Counted from the stretch's first letter, positions 8,283 through 15,028 are shown. The stretch is DNA of 20,897 nucleotides from Saprospiraceae bacterium UBA2365 (GCA_002344345.1 DDTL01000071.1:1-20897); one strand, 5' to 3'. Numbers and translations are program-made. The notes: generated by a model from the sequence alone, not told the origin.

Positions 8283-8825
8283 ATGAAAATTTATACAAAA
8301 AAAGGTGATAGTGGATTTACTTCCCTTTTCGGGGGTAAAAAGCTGACGAAGGATAATCTCCGGATTGAGGCGTATGGCACGATAGATGAACTCAATGCAA
8401 ATATCGGTGTGCTTCACTCATTGGTAAAAGATGAAGCGATGGGCTCAGAACTGCTTCGAATCCAACGTAATTTATTTGATCTGGGAGCGATATTGGCTAC
8501 AGACCCGCAAAAAATTGATATGGTTAAACCATTTGATGGTCAAGAGATCAATAAACTGGAGCTGAGTATCGATCTTATGGAGAAGGATCTACCCGCATTG
8601 CGTAATTTTCTATTGCCTTCCGGCTCTTTGGCTGTAAGTCAGTGCCATGTGACCAGGACGGTATGCAGAAGAGCTGAAAGGCGCACAGTTACACTACACA
8701 TGGCAGTTCCGTTGCAAAGTGAAATTGTTATCTATCTAAACAGGTTGTCAGATTACTTTTTTGTATTGTCCAGGAAAATCTGCATGAATGAGGGTTGTGC
8801 AGAGAATCTTTGGTTCAGTGAATAA
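8283..8825 (+). CDS. Cob(I)alamin adenosyltransferase, PduO/MMAB type
   Basis: Adenosylates cob(I)alamin with ATP to make adenosylcobalamin, the cofactor of mutases such as methylmalonyl-CoA mutase. The 180-residue protein shows the whole family signature: the N-terminal ATP-binding loop YTKKGDSGFTSLFGG (4-18), RIEAYGTIDELNANIG (27-42), and the helix CHVTRTVCRRAERR (121-134) with the conserved arginines and glutamate. YLNRLSDYFFVLSRK (151-165) closes the active site in the trimer. The usual length is 180-190 residues. It lies 95 bp after the E1 gene and just before the HD phosphohydrolase, so the last two are probably cotranscribed. The 95-bp gap is too short for a cobalamin riboswitch. The call is secure. 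Confidence 0.95.
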   Translation: MKIYTKKGDSGFTSLFGGKKLTKDNLRIEAYGTIDELNANIGVLHSLVKDEAMGSELLRIQRNLFDLGAILATDPQKIDMVKPFDGQEINKLELSIDLMEKDLPALRNFLLPSGSLAVSQCHVTRTVCRRAERRTVTLHMAVPLQSEIVIYLNRLSDYFFVLSRKICMNEGCAENLWFSE

Positions 8826-8838
8826 TAAAGTTCAGCTA

Positions 8839-10464
8839 ATGAACACGATGGTTAATAAAACTATTTCAATTTTGATCGGGATCATGTTTGTTTTTGGCAC
8901 GCTGAAAGCTCAAAAACAAGATGTGCTGTCAAATCACGGACAGGAGTTGACCATTGCATACAAAATATTATTTGGACAAGCAGTTGCTGGTTTATTGGTA
9001 AAGACCAGTTTCGAAAATATTTTTTTGAATAAAACAGCGAATATTTCATCCCTCGAGGCTTTGGAGCTGGATATATATCGATTTTCTGATATAATTCCTA
9101 TTTTTTTAAATATTGAAGTGGGATCAAACGGAACTGAAGAAACATCTGATGGATCTGATTCTAAGGGATCACTCAAAAAATTTTTGAATGTTAAGCCAGG
9201 GAAGATCTTAGGTTACCTGCTTTTTGGTTTGTTGATATTTGCTATGCTGTTTTTATACCTTTGGAGAACAGCCAAACGAGTTTTTGAAAGCAGGACAAAG
9301 CTAAGGTTCATCACTCAAAGCATCCTGCTGACGGCTATTGTGACTTTTATAGCCAGCCGACTGGAGTATGACAGTATCTATGCAGTGCCGTTTATATTTA
9401 TGATAACGGTGATCTCATATTTTTTTAATACAAGGATCGGATTATTCGTACATTTACTCAACCTGATCATGGCTGGTCTGATCATCGGTTATGACGGTGA
9501 ATTTCTCATTATCCAACTGATAGCCGGCCTACTCGCTGTGTTGATCTTTAACGGAAATAAGAGTTGGAAACACGTTTTTGGCCGTTTCGTCGGGATCACT
9601 TTGTGCTATTTCCTTTTTTACTCCATGATGGAACTGATGAGAACCGGAACGTTGGATATGTTGGATCAACAAGTTTTCAAATGGATGACATGGAATGGTC
9701 TGATCACTATGCTGGCTTATCCATTGATACCTGTTTTAGCGAGATTTTATGGTTTTACATCGGATCAGGTGTTGGAAGAATTGAGTGATCTGAATCACCC
9801 GCTCCTTAAAGAAATGGCGGACAAAGCTCCGGGAACACTTCAACATTCCATTCAACTTTCCAGCCTGGTGGGAACAGTAGCTGAAGCGATCCATGCCAAT
9901 GCCCAGTTGGTAAAAGTGGGTGCATTGTACCATGATGTTGGAAAAGTGAAAAACCCTGAGTGTTTTATAGAAAACTTAGCTGGAATGGAAAATGTGCATG
10001 ATTCTATGAATACGGTGGAGAGCGCCTCCAAAATAATCAATCATGTGCTGGAAGGTGAAAAACTGGCAAAAAAATATCATTTACCTCAGGAAGTAACTCA
10101 TTTTATTTCAACACATCATGGAACATCACGTGTTGAATATTTTTACAGAAAGCATTTAACAGCCTATCCTGATTCAACATTGGATGAAAATTTATTCAGA
10201 TATCCCGGACCGGTTCCGGGAACAAAAGAGGAAGCAATTCTGATGATCGCAGACAGCCTGGAAGCTTCAGCACGGAGCTTCAAAAATTTGCAAAGCAGTC
10301 AGGTCGATATGCTGGTCGACAAGATCATCCGGATAAAGCTGATGGACAAACAATTGGATGATTGCGGATTGTCGGTGAAAGAACTTGAAACCTGCGCTGA
10401 TGCATTCAAATCTATCATCAAAAGTATGCATCACCTGCGGGTAGAATATCCGGAAGTAGAGTAG
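8839..10464 (+). CDS. Membrane 7TM-HD phosphohydrolase (PgpH-like) with short ectodomain
   Basis: Probably a cyclic dinucleotide phosphodiesterase. The relatives of its C-terminal half (7TM-7TMR_HD, PgpH) hydrolyse c-di-AMP. From the ATG at 8839 the protein has a signal peptide (1-24, ending LKA before Gln), an extracytoplasmic stretch of only about 95 residues, seven hydrophobic segments (about 124-142, 155-174, 181-197, 199-218, 221-237, 247-267, 285-304), and a cytoplasmic HD domain. The HD domain begins at ELSDLNHPLLKEMADKAPGT, has H365-D366 in ALYHDVGK, THHGTSRVEYFYRK (425-438) and a metal-binding Asp in IADSLEASARS (about 469-479). PgpH-type proteins usually have an ectodomain of several hundred residues, so this one is strongly reduced. 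An in-frame ATG at 8788 overlaps the previous gene, but the signal peptide favours 8839 or 8848. The nucleotide substrate is inferred from the family. Confidence 0.88.
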   Translation: MNTMVNKTISILIGIMFVFGTLKAQKQDVLSNHGQELTIAYKILFGQAVAGLLVKTSFENIFLNKTANISSLEALELDIYRFSDIIPIFLNIEVGSNGTEETSDGSDSKGSLKKFLNVKPGKILGYLLFGLLIFAMLFLYLWRTAKRVFESRTKLRFITQSILLTAIVTFIASRLEYDSIYAVPFIFMITVISYFFNTRIGLFVHLLNLIMAGLIIGYDGEFLIIQLIAGLLAVLIFNGNKSWKHVFGRFVGITLCYFLFYSMMELMRTGTLDMLDQQVFKWMTWNGLITMLAYPLIPVLARFYGFTSDQVLEELSDLNHPLLKEMADKAPGTLQHSIQLSSLVGTVAEAIHANAQLVKVGALYHDVGKVKNPECFIENLAGMENVHDSMNTVESASKIINHVLEGEKLAKKYHLPQEVTHFISTHHGTSRVEYFYRKHLTAYPDSTLDENLFRYPGPVPGTKEEAILMIADSLEASARSFKNLQSSQVDMLVDKIIRIKLMDKQLDDCGLSVKELETCADAFKSIIKSMHHLRVEYPEVE

Positions 10465-10480
10465 GGGTGTTGGTGAGATG

Positions 10481-10536
10481 ACGATTTGTTGATTCGTTGA
10501 TTTGATGATTTGTTGAATCGTATAATTGTTGAACGG
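10481..10536. repeat. Degenerate gatttgttgatt-type repeat after the HD gene
   Basis: Variants of gatttgttgatt, gattcgttgatt and gatttgttgaatcg follow each other from 10483, starting 16 bp after the stop codon of the HD phosphohydrolase. The period is irregular (about 12-15 bp). It contains no convincing terminator. Confidence 0.5.
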
Positions 10537-10592
10537 TAACGTTGTTCTGAAAGGAAGCTCAGATTTTGAAGTTCCCGACATTTATCGTGAGG

Positions 10593-10652
10593 TTCAAATT
10601 TTCAAATTTCCCCATTTTCAAATTTTCAAATTTCCCCATTTTCAAATTCCCT
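10593..10652. repeat. 24-bp tandem repeat built of 8-bp units, running into the glycosyltransferase gene
   Basis: Two full 24-bp copies (10593-10616 and 10617-10640) and a partial third make up the array. Each copy is built of 8-bp units caaatttt, caaatttc and cccatttt. The array overlaps the 3' end of the glycosyltransferase gene, whose stop codon is at 10626-10628, so its last residues (EFENGEI) are translated repeat. Related 8-bp units lie beside the mutS stop at 1353-1379. Confidence 0.8.
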
Positions 10653-11525
10653 CATCTTTTTAATAAAAAAATACAGTTTCCATAGGTCAAAGCTTCTCAG
10701 TAAGGGTGACGCAGAAAGCAAATTGGTCTCATATTGTTTTATTCTTTTTTCGAGATACCGGTATGCAATATTGGTCAGGCTAAACTTTTCCAGCAAATGA
10801 AAAGCCCTGATCAGCCTCGTTTCAAGGATATTTCCTTCCCTGTACAACAAAATGAGGTTGTCCAGCGCATTCAAGGTTTTTTTCAGAAAAATATCGCCGT
10901 TTTCCAAACCGCTGTGCAAGAGTGGATTATTTATATGTCTGATAGTTATGGATGCATGCATCAATCTGGTAGCAAACAAGGTGTCTTCGTAACCATAACC
11001 TTCGTGTGCCGGATCAAAACGATGCTTGACAAAAACATCTGACGGGATTAAAAAATTATTGGACAGGAAATTCAGATAGGGAGCTTTATTCCTTTTTTTT
11101 GCTGGCTGGGACTCCCGGTTTGCCCCATATAACCAATGAAGGATTTTTTTCGCACCTGGCTTGTTTTTTTGGTAGCTCCGTCCGCCGTATATGACTTCTC
11201 CGGGCTTAAGCTCAGCTAAATACTTCTTTATGTATGATTTATTGGGGACTTTAGAATCTGCATCGATGAACAATAAAAACTTGTTGCTCGCATTCCCGGC
11301 CAAAAGGTTCCTGATTTTAGCACGACCATGATTTTCCCTCAGTTCCACATAACTTACGCCAAATAAAAATGATAAAACTTGATTTTTTTGTCTAAATTCG
11401 GGTTTTGAACAGTCATCAAAGCATAGAATTTCAAAAATGACATTGCTTTTGATGCATTGTTTGTGCAACTCATTAACAAGTTTCGTGCAATCGATGTTAT
11501 ATACCGGAATGAGTATTGAAAGCAT
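10626..11525 (-). CDS. Family 2 (GT-A fold) glycosyltransferase
   Basis: A 299-residue GT2 enzyme that probably transfers a sugar from a nucleotide sugar to a surface glycan or lipid acceptor. It starts MLSILIPVYN, the classic GT2 first strand, so the ATG at 11525 is chosen over an in-frame start at 11555. Visible motifs are FDDCS (36-40), ENHGRAKIRN (64-73), the metal-binding DxD in FIDAD (86-90), and GYGYEDTLFATRL (176-188) with the ED that often supplies the catalytic base. The C-terminus (about 215-299) is helical and basic. No membrane segment is evident, so it is cytoplasmic or peripheral. A TATCTTTG box lies only 4 nt upstream of the ATG, which fits this start. The last seven residues come from an intergenic repeat. 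The acceptor is unknown and no other glycan genes are nearby. Confidence 0.88.
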   Translation of the reverse strand: MLSILIPVYNIDCTKLVNELHKQCIKSNVIFEILCFDDCSKPEFRQKNQVLSFLFGVSYVELRENHGRAKIRNLLAGNASNKFLLFIDADSKVPNKSYIKKYLAELKPGEVIYGGRSYQKNKPGAKKILHWLYGANRESQPAKKRNKAPYLNFLSNNFLIPSDVFVKHRFDPAHEGYGYEDTLFATRLMHASITIRHINNPLLHSGLENGDIFLKKTLNALDNLILLYREGNILETRLIRAFHLLEKFSLTNIAYRYLEKRIKQYETNLLSASPLLRSFDLWKLYFFIKKMREFENGEI

Positions 11526-11529
11526 CGTG

Positions 11530-11537
11530 CAAAGATA
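11530..11537 (-). promoter_or_regulatory. -7 promoter box of the glycosyltransferase (TATCTTTG)
   Basis: A perfect TAnnTTTG on the minus strand, ending 4 nt before the ATG at 11525. GTTTC lies 18 bp further upstream (complement of 11556-11560), close to where a -33 TTTG would be expected. The mRNA would start at or next to the ATG. Confidence 0.5.
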
Positions 11538-11553
11538 GAAAAAATTGTATTTC

Positions 11554-12213
11554 ATGAAACATGGTTCTTCGAATCAAAAAATCTTATATATCGTCAGGCA
11601 TGGTCAGACTGATTTCAATGCCCAGGGAATTTTGCAGGGCAAAACCATTGATGCGCCTCTCAATCAAACCGGTTTTCAACAAATGGAATCCTTTTTTGAA
11701 CACTATAAATCTGTACCATTTGACCTGGTGATCACCTCCGAACTGCAAAGAAGTATCCAAAGTGTTCAGCCTTTTATTACCAGCGGGATAAAACATATCA
11801 TTGACGAAAGGATATCTGAGTTTTCATGGGGTGAGAATGAAGGCAAACCACTGGATGCTATCATAATACACAATTACAAAAAAATGCTGGAAGCCTGGAA
11901 TGATGGAGATTTGGAAGCTTGTATCCCTGGTGGAGAGTCCGGTCTTTCATTGCAGAACCGGGTGAAAGATTTTGGGGATTACCTGCAATATCTTGAAGCA
12001 GATAAAATCCTTATCTGCACCCATGGCAGGACCCTCAAAATGCTCATCGTCCAGTTGCTGGGTTGGGAGATCTCTCAAATGGAATCCATCAGGCATTCCA
12101 ACGCGGCAATGTTTGAACTTCACTTCAATAATGACACTTATGAATTGGTCAAAGACAACGACCTGTCTCATCTTCCACCACATCTGAGGCGTGATGCTGC
12201 CTGGGATAAGTGA
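11554..12213 (+). CDS. Histidine phosphatase family protein (phosphoglycerate mutase-like)
   Basis: A 219-residue member of the histidine phosphatase superfamily (branch 1). The phosphorylated histidine is H16 in LYIVRHGQTDFN (11-22). R66 follows in TSELQRSIQS, an acidic active-site position lies in ISEFSWGENEG (87-97), and the second histidine is H157 in ICTHGRTLKML (154-164). This branch contains cofactor-dependent phosphoglycerate mutases, alpha-ribazole phosphatases (CobC), fructose-2,6-bisphosphatases and broad-specificity phosphatases. The small size and the sequence do not allow a choice, so no symbol is given. A cobalamin role is tempting because of the adenosyltransferase 3 kb away, but it is unsupported. 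The ATG at 11554 is chosen over TTG at 11545. The gene is divergent from the glycosyltransferase, with 28 bp between their start codons. Confidence 0.9.
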   Translation: MKHGSSNQKILYIVRHGQTDFNAQGILQGKTIDAPLNQTGFQQMESFFEHYKSVPFDLVITSELQRSIQSVQPFITSGIKHIIDERISEFSWGENEGKPLDAIIIHNYKKMLEAWNDGDLEACIPGGESGLSLQNRVKDFGDYLQYLEADKILICTHGRTLKMLIVQLLGWEISQMESIRHSNAAMFELHFNNDTYELVKDNDLSHLPPHLRRDAAWDK

Positions 12214-12310
12214 GTAGAAAGTTTATAAAGTAGAAAGTTAAAAAGTAGAAAGTTTATAAAGTAGAAAGTTTATAAAGTATGAAGTAGAAAGTTAATAAAG
12301 TAGAAAGTTT
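12214..12310. repeat. 16-bp tandem repeat gtagaaagtttataaa
   Basis: Copies start at 12214, 12230, 12245, 12261, 12284 and 12300, with a 7-bp remnant (gtatgaa) at 12277. Three copies are identical (12214, 12245, 12261). The array begins at the base after the TGA of the histidine phosphatase gene. Confidence 0.85.
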
Positions 12311-12332
12311 AGGCATTTACAACTTATTGCTG

Positions 12333-12514
12333 TTCACAGTTCACAGATCACAGATCACAGATCACAGTTTACAGATCACAGATCACAGTTTACAGATCAC
12401 AGTTCACACTTCACAGGTCACAGTTCACAGATCACAGTTCACAGATCACAGATCACAGTTTACAGATCAAAGTTCACAGATTACAGTTCACAGTTCACAG
12501 ATCACAGTTCACAG
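12333..12514. repeat. Heptamer array: 26 units of (T/A)TCACAG
   Basis: From 12333 the sequence divides without any slip into 26 consecutive 7-bp units, mostly ttcacag, atcacag and tttacag, with single variants such as ttcacac, gtcacag and atcaaag. An open frame runs through it because a 7-bp unit shifts frame and lacks stops; the resulting peptide is repeat-only and not a real protein. It occupies most of the gap between the histidine phosphatase and the TM2 operon. The remaining 12515-12717 holds a weak promoter candidate and no gene I can support. Confidence 0.92.
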
Positions 12515-12585
12515 TTTACTTCTCACTGCGCTCAGATCAACTCCGAAAAAAATAGTCCAATTCTTTATAAGTTACAGATTTTTAT

Positions 12586-12593
12586 TATATTTA
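12586..12593 (+). promoter_or_regulatory. Weak -7-like box upstream of the TM2 operon (TATATTTA)
   Basis: The sequence is one mismatch from TAnnTTTG and lies 124 nt before the TM2 start codon in the only non-repeat part of the gap. No -33 element is clear. Confidence 0.2.
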
Positions 12594-12717
12594 CCATTAG
12601 AAATGAGTTGTGTCTGTCCAATCAATTTTTATCTGGTTGATCAGAAATTGTTTAGAAATTACAACTCCTTTCAGGAATTAAAAGAAATCTTTATGTTTAA
12701 CCTAAAAAAAATTAAGT

Positions 12718-13056
12718 ATGGACACTCAAAAAATTGATGCTTTCATGATGAACAATGCCAAGTATTTTGAAAGCTATCATCTGCCTCAGATCAGGAGCAG
12801 ACTGGAATTGCTGGAAGATGGTGATTGGTCAAGAATATATGGACTTCAGTTTAAAGATCCTATGATGATGTTGATTGCATCCCTGCTCGGCGGATCATTG
12901 GGTATTGACCGTTTTCTAATTGGTGATGTCGGCATGGGTGTTGGGAAATTACTGACCTGTGGTGGATTTGGCATCTGGACGATCATTGACTGGTTTCTGA
13001 TCATGGGGGCAACCAGGGAGAAAAATGTAATGGTTTTACACAACGCCCTTCCATGA
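12718..13056 (+). CDS. TM2 domain protein
   Basis: A 112-residue inner-membrane protein. The N-terminal half (1-48) is soluble and charged. The TM2 domain follows, with two hydrophobic segments (about 49-68 and 78-97) joined by the family's short turn. Recognisable TM2 features are LLGGSLGIDRFLIGD (57-71, in place of the usual GxxGxHRFYxG) and GGFGIWTIIDWFLI (82-95, with the conserved W-x-x-x-D-W pattern). TM2 domains have no established enzymatic function. It is the first gene of a compact plus-strand operon, and its TGA overlaps the ATG of the DUF2752 gene in an ATGA arrangement (13053-13056), which suggests translational coupling. The upstream open frame through the heptamer array is not part of it. 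Confidence 0.85.
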   Translation: MDTQKIDAFMMNNAKYFESYHLPQIRSRLELLEDGDWSRIYGLQFKDPMMMLIASLLGGSLGIDRFLIGDVGMGVGKLLTCGGFGIWTIIDWFLIMGATREKNVMVLHNALP

Positions 13057-13475
13057 CAAACAGGCCCATAAGACAGCTTTATCTGATGATAACGCTGGCT
13101 TTGCTGGCTGGTTATTTATGGTTGATTTATAGTTTGTATACTGATTCTGGCGCCGGAACAGTTGAAACCGGAGTATGCCTTTTTAAAGAACTGACTACTG
13201 TTCCCTGTCCGTCTTGTGGTTCCACCAGATCCGTAAAGAGCCTGGTCAGAGGAGATGTCTGGAATGCATTTTACTGGAATCCGTTCGGGATCATCATCAG
13301 CCTGACGATGATATTGTTGCCGTTTTGGCTGATTTTTGACCTGATAGCTAAAAAAAATACTTTCTATATTTTTTATATCGGTCTTGAAAAATTTTTAAAA
13401 AACAAGTGGATCGCAGCAGCTGCCATTATATTGGTGCTGGCCAACTGGATCTGGAACATCACCAAAGGATTATGA
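13053..13475 (+). CDS. DUF2752 family membrane protein
   Basis: A 140-residue membrane protein of the DUF2752 family, whose function is unknown. It has a membrane segment at about 9-28, then the conserved cysteine-rich stretch VCLFKELTTVPCPSCGSTRS (41-60) with C42, C52 and C55, then GDVWNAFYWNPFG (67-79), a second segment at about 78-97 and a third at about 121-136. The CPxCGxTR core is the family hallmark. The closely spaced cysteines could bind metal or act in redox chemistry, but neither is shown. It overlaps the TM2 gene by 4 bp and the next gene by 4 bp (ATG at 13472, TGA at 13473). TM2 and DUF2752 genes are, as I recall, often neighbours in Bacteroidota. Confidence 0.85.
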   Translation: MTNRPIRQLYLMITLALLAGYLWLIYSLYTDSGAGTVETGVCLFKELTTVPCPSCGSTRSVKSLVRGDVWNAFYWNPFGIIISLTMILLPFWLIFDLIAKKNTFYIFYIGLEKFLKNKWIAAAAIILVLANWIWNITKGL

Positions 13476-13909
13476 TAAAAGTAAGCCGTTTTTTTTATGA
13501 ACCTTCGGAGCATGAGCGAGAAAGGGCATCCAACAGCTACGTTATGTCGCTCGTAGCCATCGTTGCCGGATTGCCCATGCCGATCGTCAATCTGATCGCT
13601 ACCTTTTTCTTCTTCATGGCCAACCGCCGCTCACCGTATTTCGTGAGATGGCATTGCAGACAGGCATTGTATTCACAAATGTCCCTGCTGGTCATGAATA
13701 CAGTGGCTGTCTGGTGGACGATCTCATTGTTTTATTATGCCACGATGCCCACTGCCTTTTATTTTGCGTACATCACTACCGTGGTGATCTACAATATTGC
13801 CGAGTTTGTGGCAACCATCTACACTGCGATCCAGACACGTAAAGGCATTCATGTCGAATGGCTTTTTTATGGCACATTGACCAACCAAACCTGCAAAGAT
13901 CATGAATAA
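13472..13909 (+). CDS. DUF4870/Tic20-like small membrane protein
   Basis: A 145-residue membrane protein. The start ATG at 13472 overlaps the DUF2752 stop; a longer frame from 13406 lies inside that gene and is not used. The first 20 residues are charged (EPSEHERERAS). Membrane segments are at about 25-48, 70-90 and 96-118. The loop SPYFVRWHCRQALYSQM (54-70) matches the DUF4870/Tic20-like pattern, in which a short amphipathic stretch with H-x-x-Q-A precedes the second membrane segment. The function of this bacterial family is unknown. Its last codons overlap the M48 protease start by 8 bp, so all four genes of this operon are probably translated in a coupled way. The family assignment rests on that loop and the topology and is fairly likely. 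Confidence 0.7.
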   Translation: MIKVSRFFYEPSEHERERASNSYVMSLVAIVAGLPMPIVNLIATFFFFMANRRSPYFVRWHCRQALYSQMSLLVMNTVAVWWTISLFYYATMPTAFYFAYITTVVIYNIAEFVATIYTAIQTRKGIHVEWLFYGTLTNQTCKDHE

Positions 13910-14729
13910 ATTATTGAAAGAAGGACTCATCATCCTGGCTGTATTTTTCGGGATTTTAATGGGAATTTATGGGATTTACCGGTATTCAGGGGTTGAGGAA
14001 ATGGCGCCTGAGGCTTCTGAACTGGAAACCAAACTTGGTGAATTGTTCTGGGAATCCATTCAGGAGACAGAAACCATCATCGATGATCCTGAGATCACCA
14101 ACCCGATCGATACCCTGGTGGACAAAATCTGCAAAAAGAATAAGATCAACCGCCAAAAGATCAAGGTGCATGTGATCGACAACAGCCAGGTCAATGCTTT
14201 CACCTTTCCGGACAATTACCTGGTGATCTACACCGGTCTGCTGGAAAAGGTGGAAAATGAAGCTGCCCTGGCTGGCGTGATCAGTCATGAGATCGCACAC
14301 ATGGAATTGAATCATGTGATGAAAAAACTGGGAAAAGAGATCGGTCTGGCCGTACTTTTGACCATATCTTCCGGTGGTTCAGCCGACATGGCAAAGGAAG
14401 CCATGCGCATGCTCGCATCTTCTGCCTACGACCGTGGTATGGAACGGGAAGCGGATCAGAAAGCCGTGGATTATCTCCTGAAGGCAAAGATCAACCCGAA
14501 TGAATTTGCCGATTTCATGTATCAGCTTTCCCTCAATGAACCCGACATCGTCAAAAACCTCTCATGGATCAGCACCCATCCGGAGACAGAACAGCGTTCC
14601 AAAGACATTATCGAACATGCTAAGAAGAAAAAGGTGGAATTTGAACCGGTCTTACACCCCGATACATGGAATAAAATGAAGGAGTGGTCGGGGAATGAGG
14701 AGAGCGGGGGAATTAGTATTCAGGATTGA
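13902..14729 (+). CDS. Membrane-anchored M48 family zinc metalloprotease
   Basis: A 275-residue peptidase with one N-terminal membrane segment (about 7-27). The catalytic domain would thus be periplasmic, although a lipoprotein cysteine is absent. M48 hallmarks are VNAFTFPDNYLVIYTGLL (97-114), the zinc site HEIAHMELNH (129-138, ligands H129 and H133, catalytic E130), the third ligand E181 in the ExxxD motif EREAD (181-185), and STHPETEQRSKDI (224-236). It lacks the TPR region of BepA-type proteins and the multiple membrane segments of HtpX, so it is closest to the LoiP/YcaL-like minimal type. In other bacteria such proteases act in envelope protein quality control. It is the last gene of the TM2-DUF2752-DUF4870-like operon and is followed by a strong terminator. 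Substrates are unknown, but the small membrane proteins upstream are candidates. Confidence 0.93.
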   Translation: MNKLLKEGLIILAVFFGILMGIYGIYRYSGVEEMAPEASELETKLGELFWESIQETETIIDDPEITNPIDTLVDKICKKNKINRQKIKVHVIDNSQVNAFTFPDNYLVIYTGLLEKVENEAALAGVISHEIAHMELNHVMKKLGKEIGLAVLLTISSGGSADMAKEAMRMLASSAYDRGMEREADQKAVDYLLKAKINPNEFADFMYQLSLNEPDIVKNLSWISTHPETEQRSKDIIEHAKKKKVEFEPVLHPDTWNKMKEWSGNEESGGISIQD

Positions 14730-14749
14730 AGCAAATATATATTAAAATA

Positions 14750-14776
14750 AAAAAGCCTCCCGACCGGAGGCTTTTT
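14750..14776. terminator. Bidirectional rho-independent terminator
   Basis: A perfect 11-bp stem aaaaagcctcc / ggaggcttttt with a 5-nt loop, ending in T-runs on both strands. It serves the M48 operon (plus) and the convergent HTH gene (minus), whose stop codon is 7 bp away. Confidence 0.92.
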
Positions 14777-14782
14777 ATTCTT

Positions 14783-15028
14783 TTACTCTGTTTCTTCAAG
14801 GATTTTTTTAGCCGCCTCAAGAATAGCAGTGTCTTCCAGGTGTACGATGCCACCATTAGGTCCCGGTTGTATGTGATTGCCAACTATTTGTCCATCTTCG
14901 TATTTATGCGCTCCAAAATAATTTCTAACAGTTTGTTCGTCGATATTCAACTGTTCAGCAATTCTTTTTACACTTCCGGTTGGAAGACTGTGCTTGATGT
15001 CTCTTAGCTCGTTGAATGTTATATTCAT
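14783..15028 (-). CDS. Small helix-turn-helix DNA-binding protein
   Basis: An 81-residue protein with a predicted HTH at about 18-38 (SVKRIAEQLNIDEQTVRNYF: the first helix reads the AEQL pattern, then a turn, then a recognition helix). After it comes a Gly/His/Pro-rich segment (about 39-60, including HKYEDGQIVGNHIQPGPNGG) and a helical acidic tail (about 66-81). Small single-HTH proteins of this kind are common in Bacteroidota, and their targets are mostly unknown. The ATG at 15028 is the only sensible start. The gene converges on the M48 operon and shares its terminator. It may act as a regulator, but there is no operator or partner here to say of what. A TAACTTTG box (15219-15226, minus strand) could be its distant promoter. 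Confidence 0.75.
   Translation of the reverse strand: MNITFNELRDIKHSLPTGSVKRIAEQLNIDEQTVRNYFGAHKYEDGQIVGNHIQPGPNGGIVHLEDTAILEAAKKILEETE

Noticed and set aside
11526..11555. Ten-residue extension of the glycosyltransferase
   Set aside because: The GT2 fold begins at MLSILIPVYN, and the extension would cover the promoter box and the divergent gene's start.
12333..12514. CRISPR array
   Set aside because: Units are 7 bp with no spacers, and no cas genes are nearby. The same reasoning excludes the 16-bp arrays at 1113-1224 and 12214-12310.
12327..12737. Plus-strand open frame across the heptamer array
   Set aside because: Its first 60 residues are a translation of the 7-bp repeat, it has no family features, and it runs into the TM2 gene in another frame.
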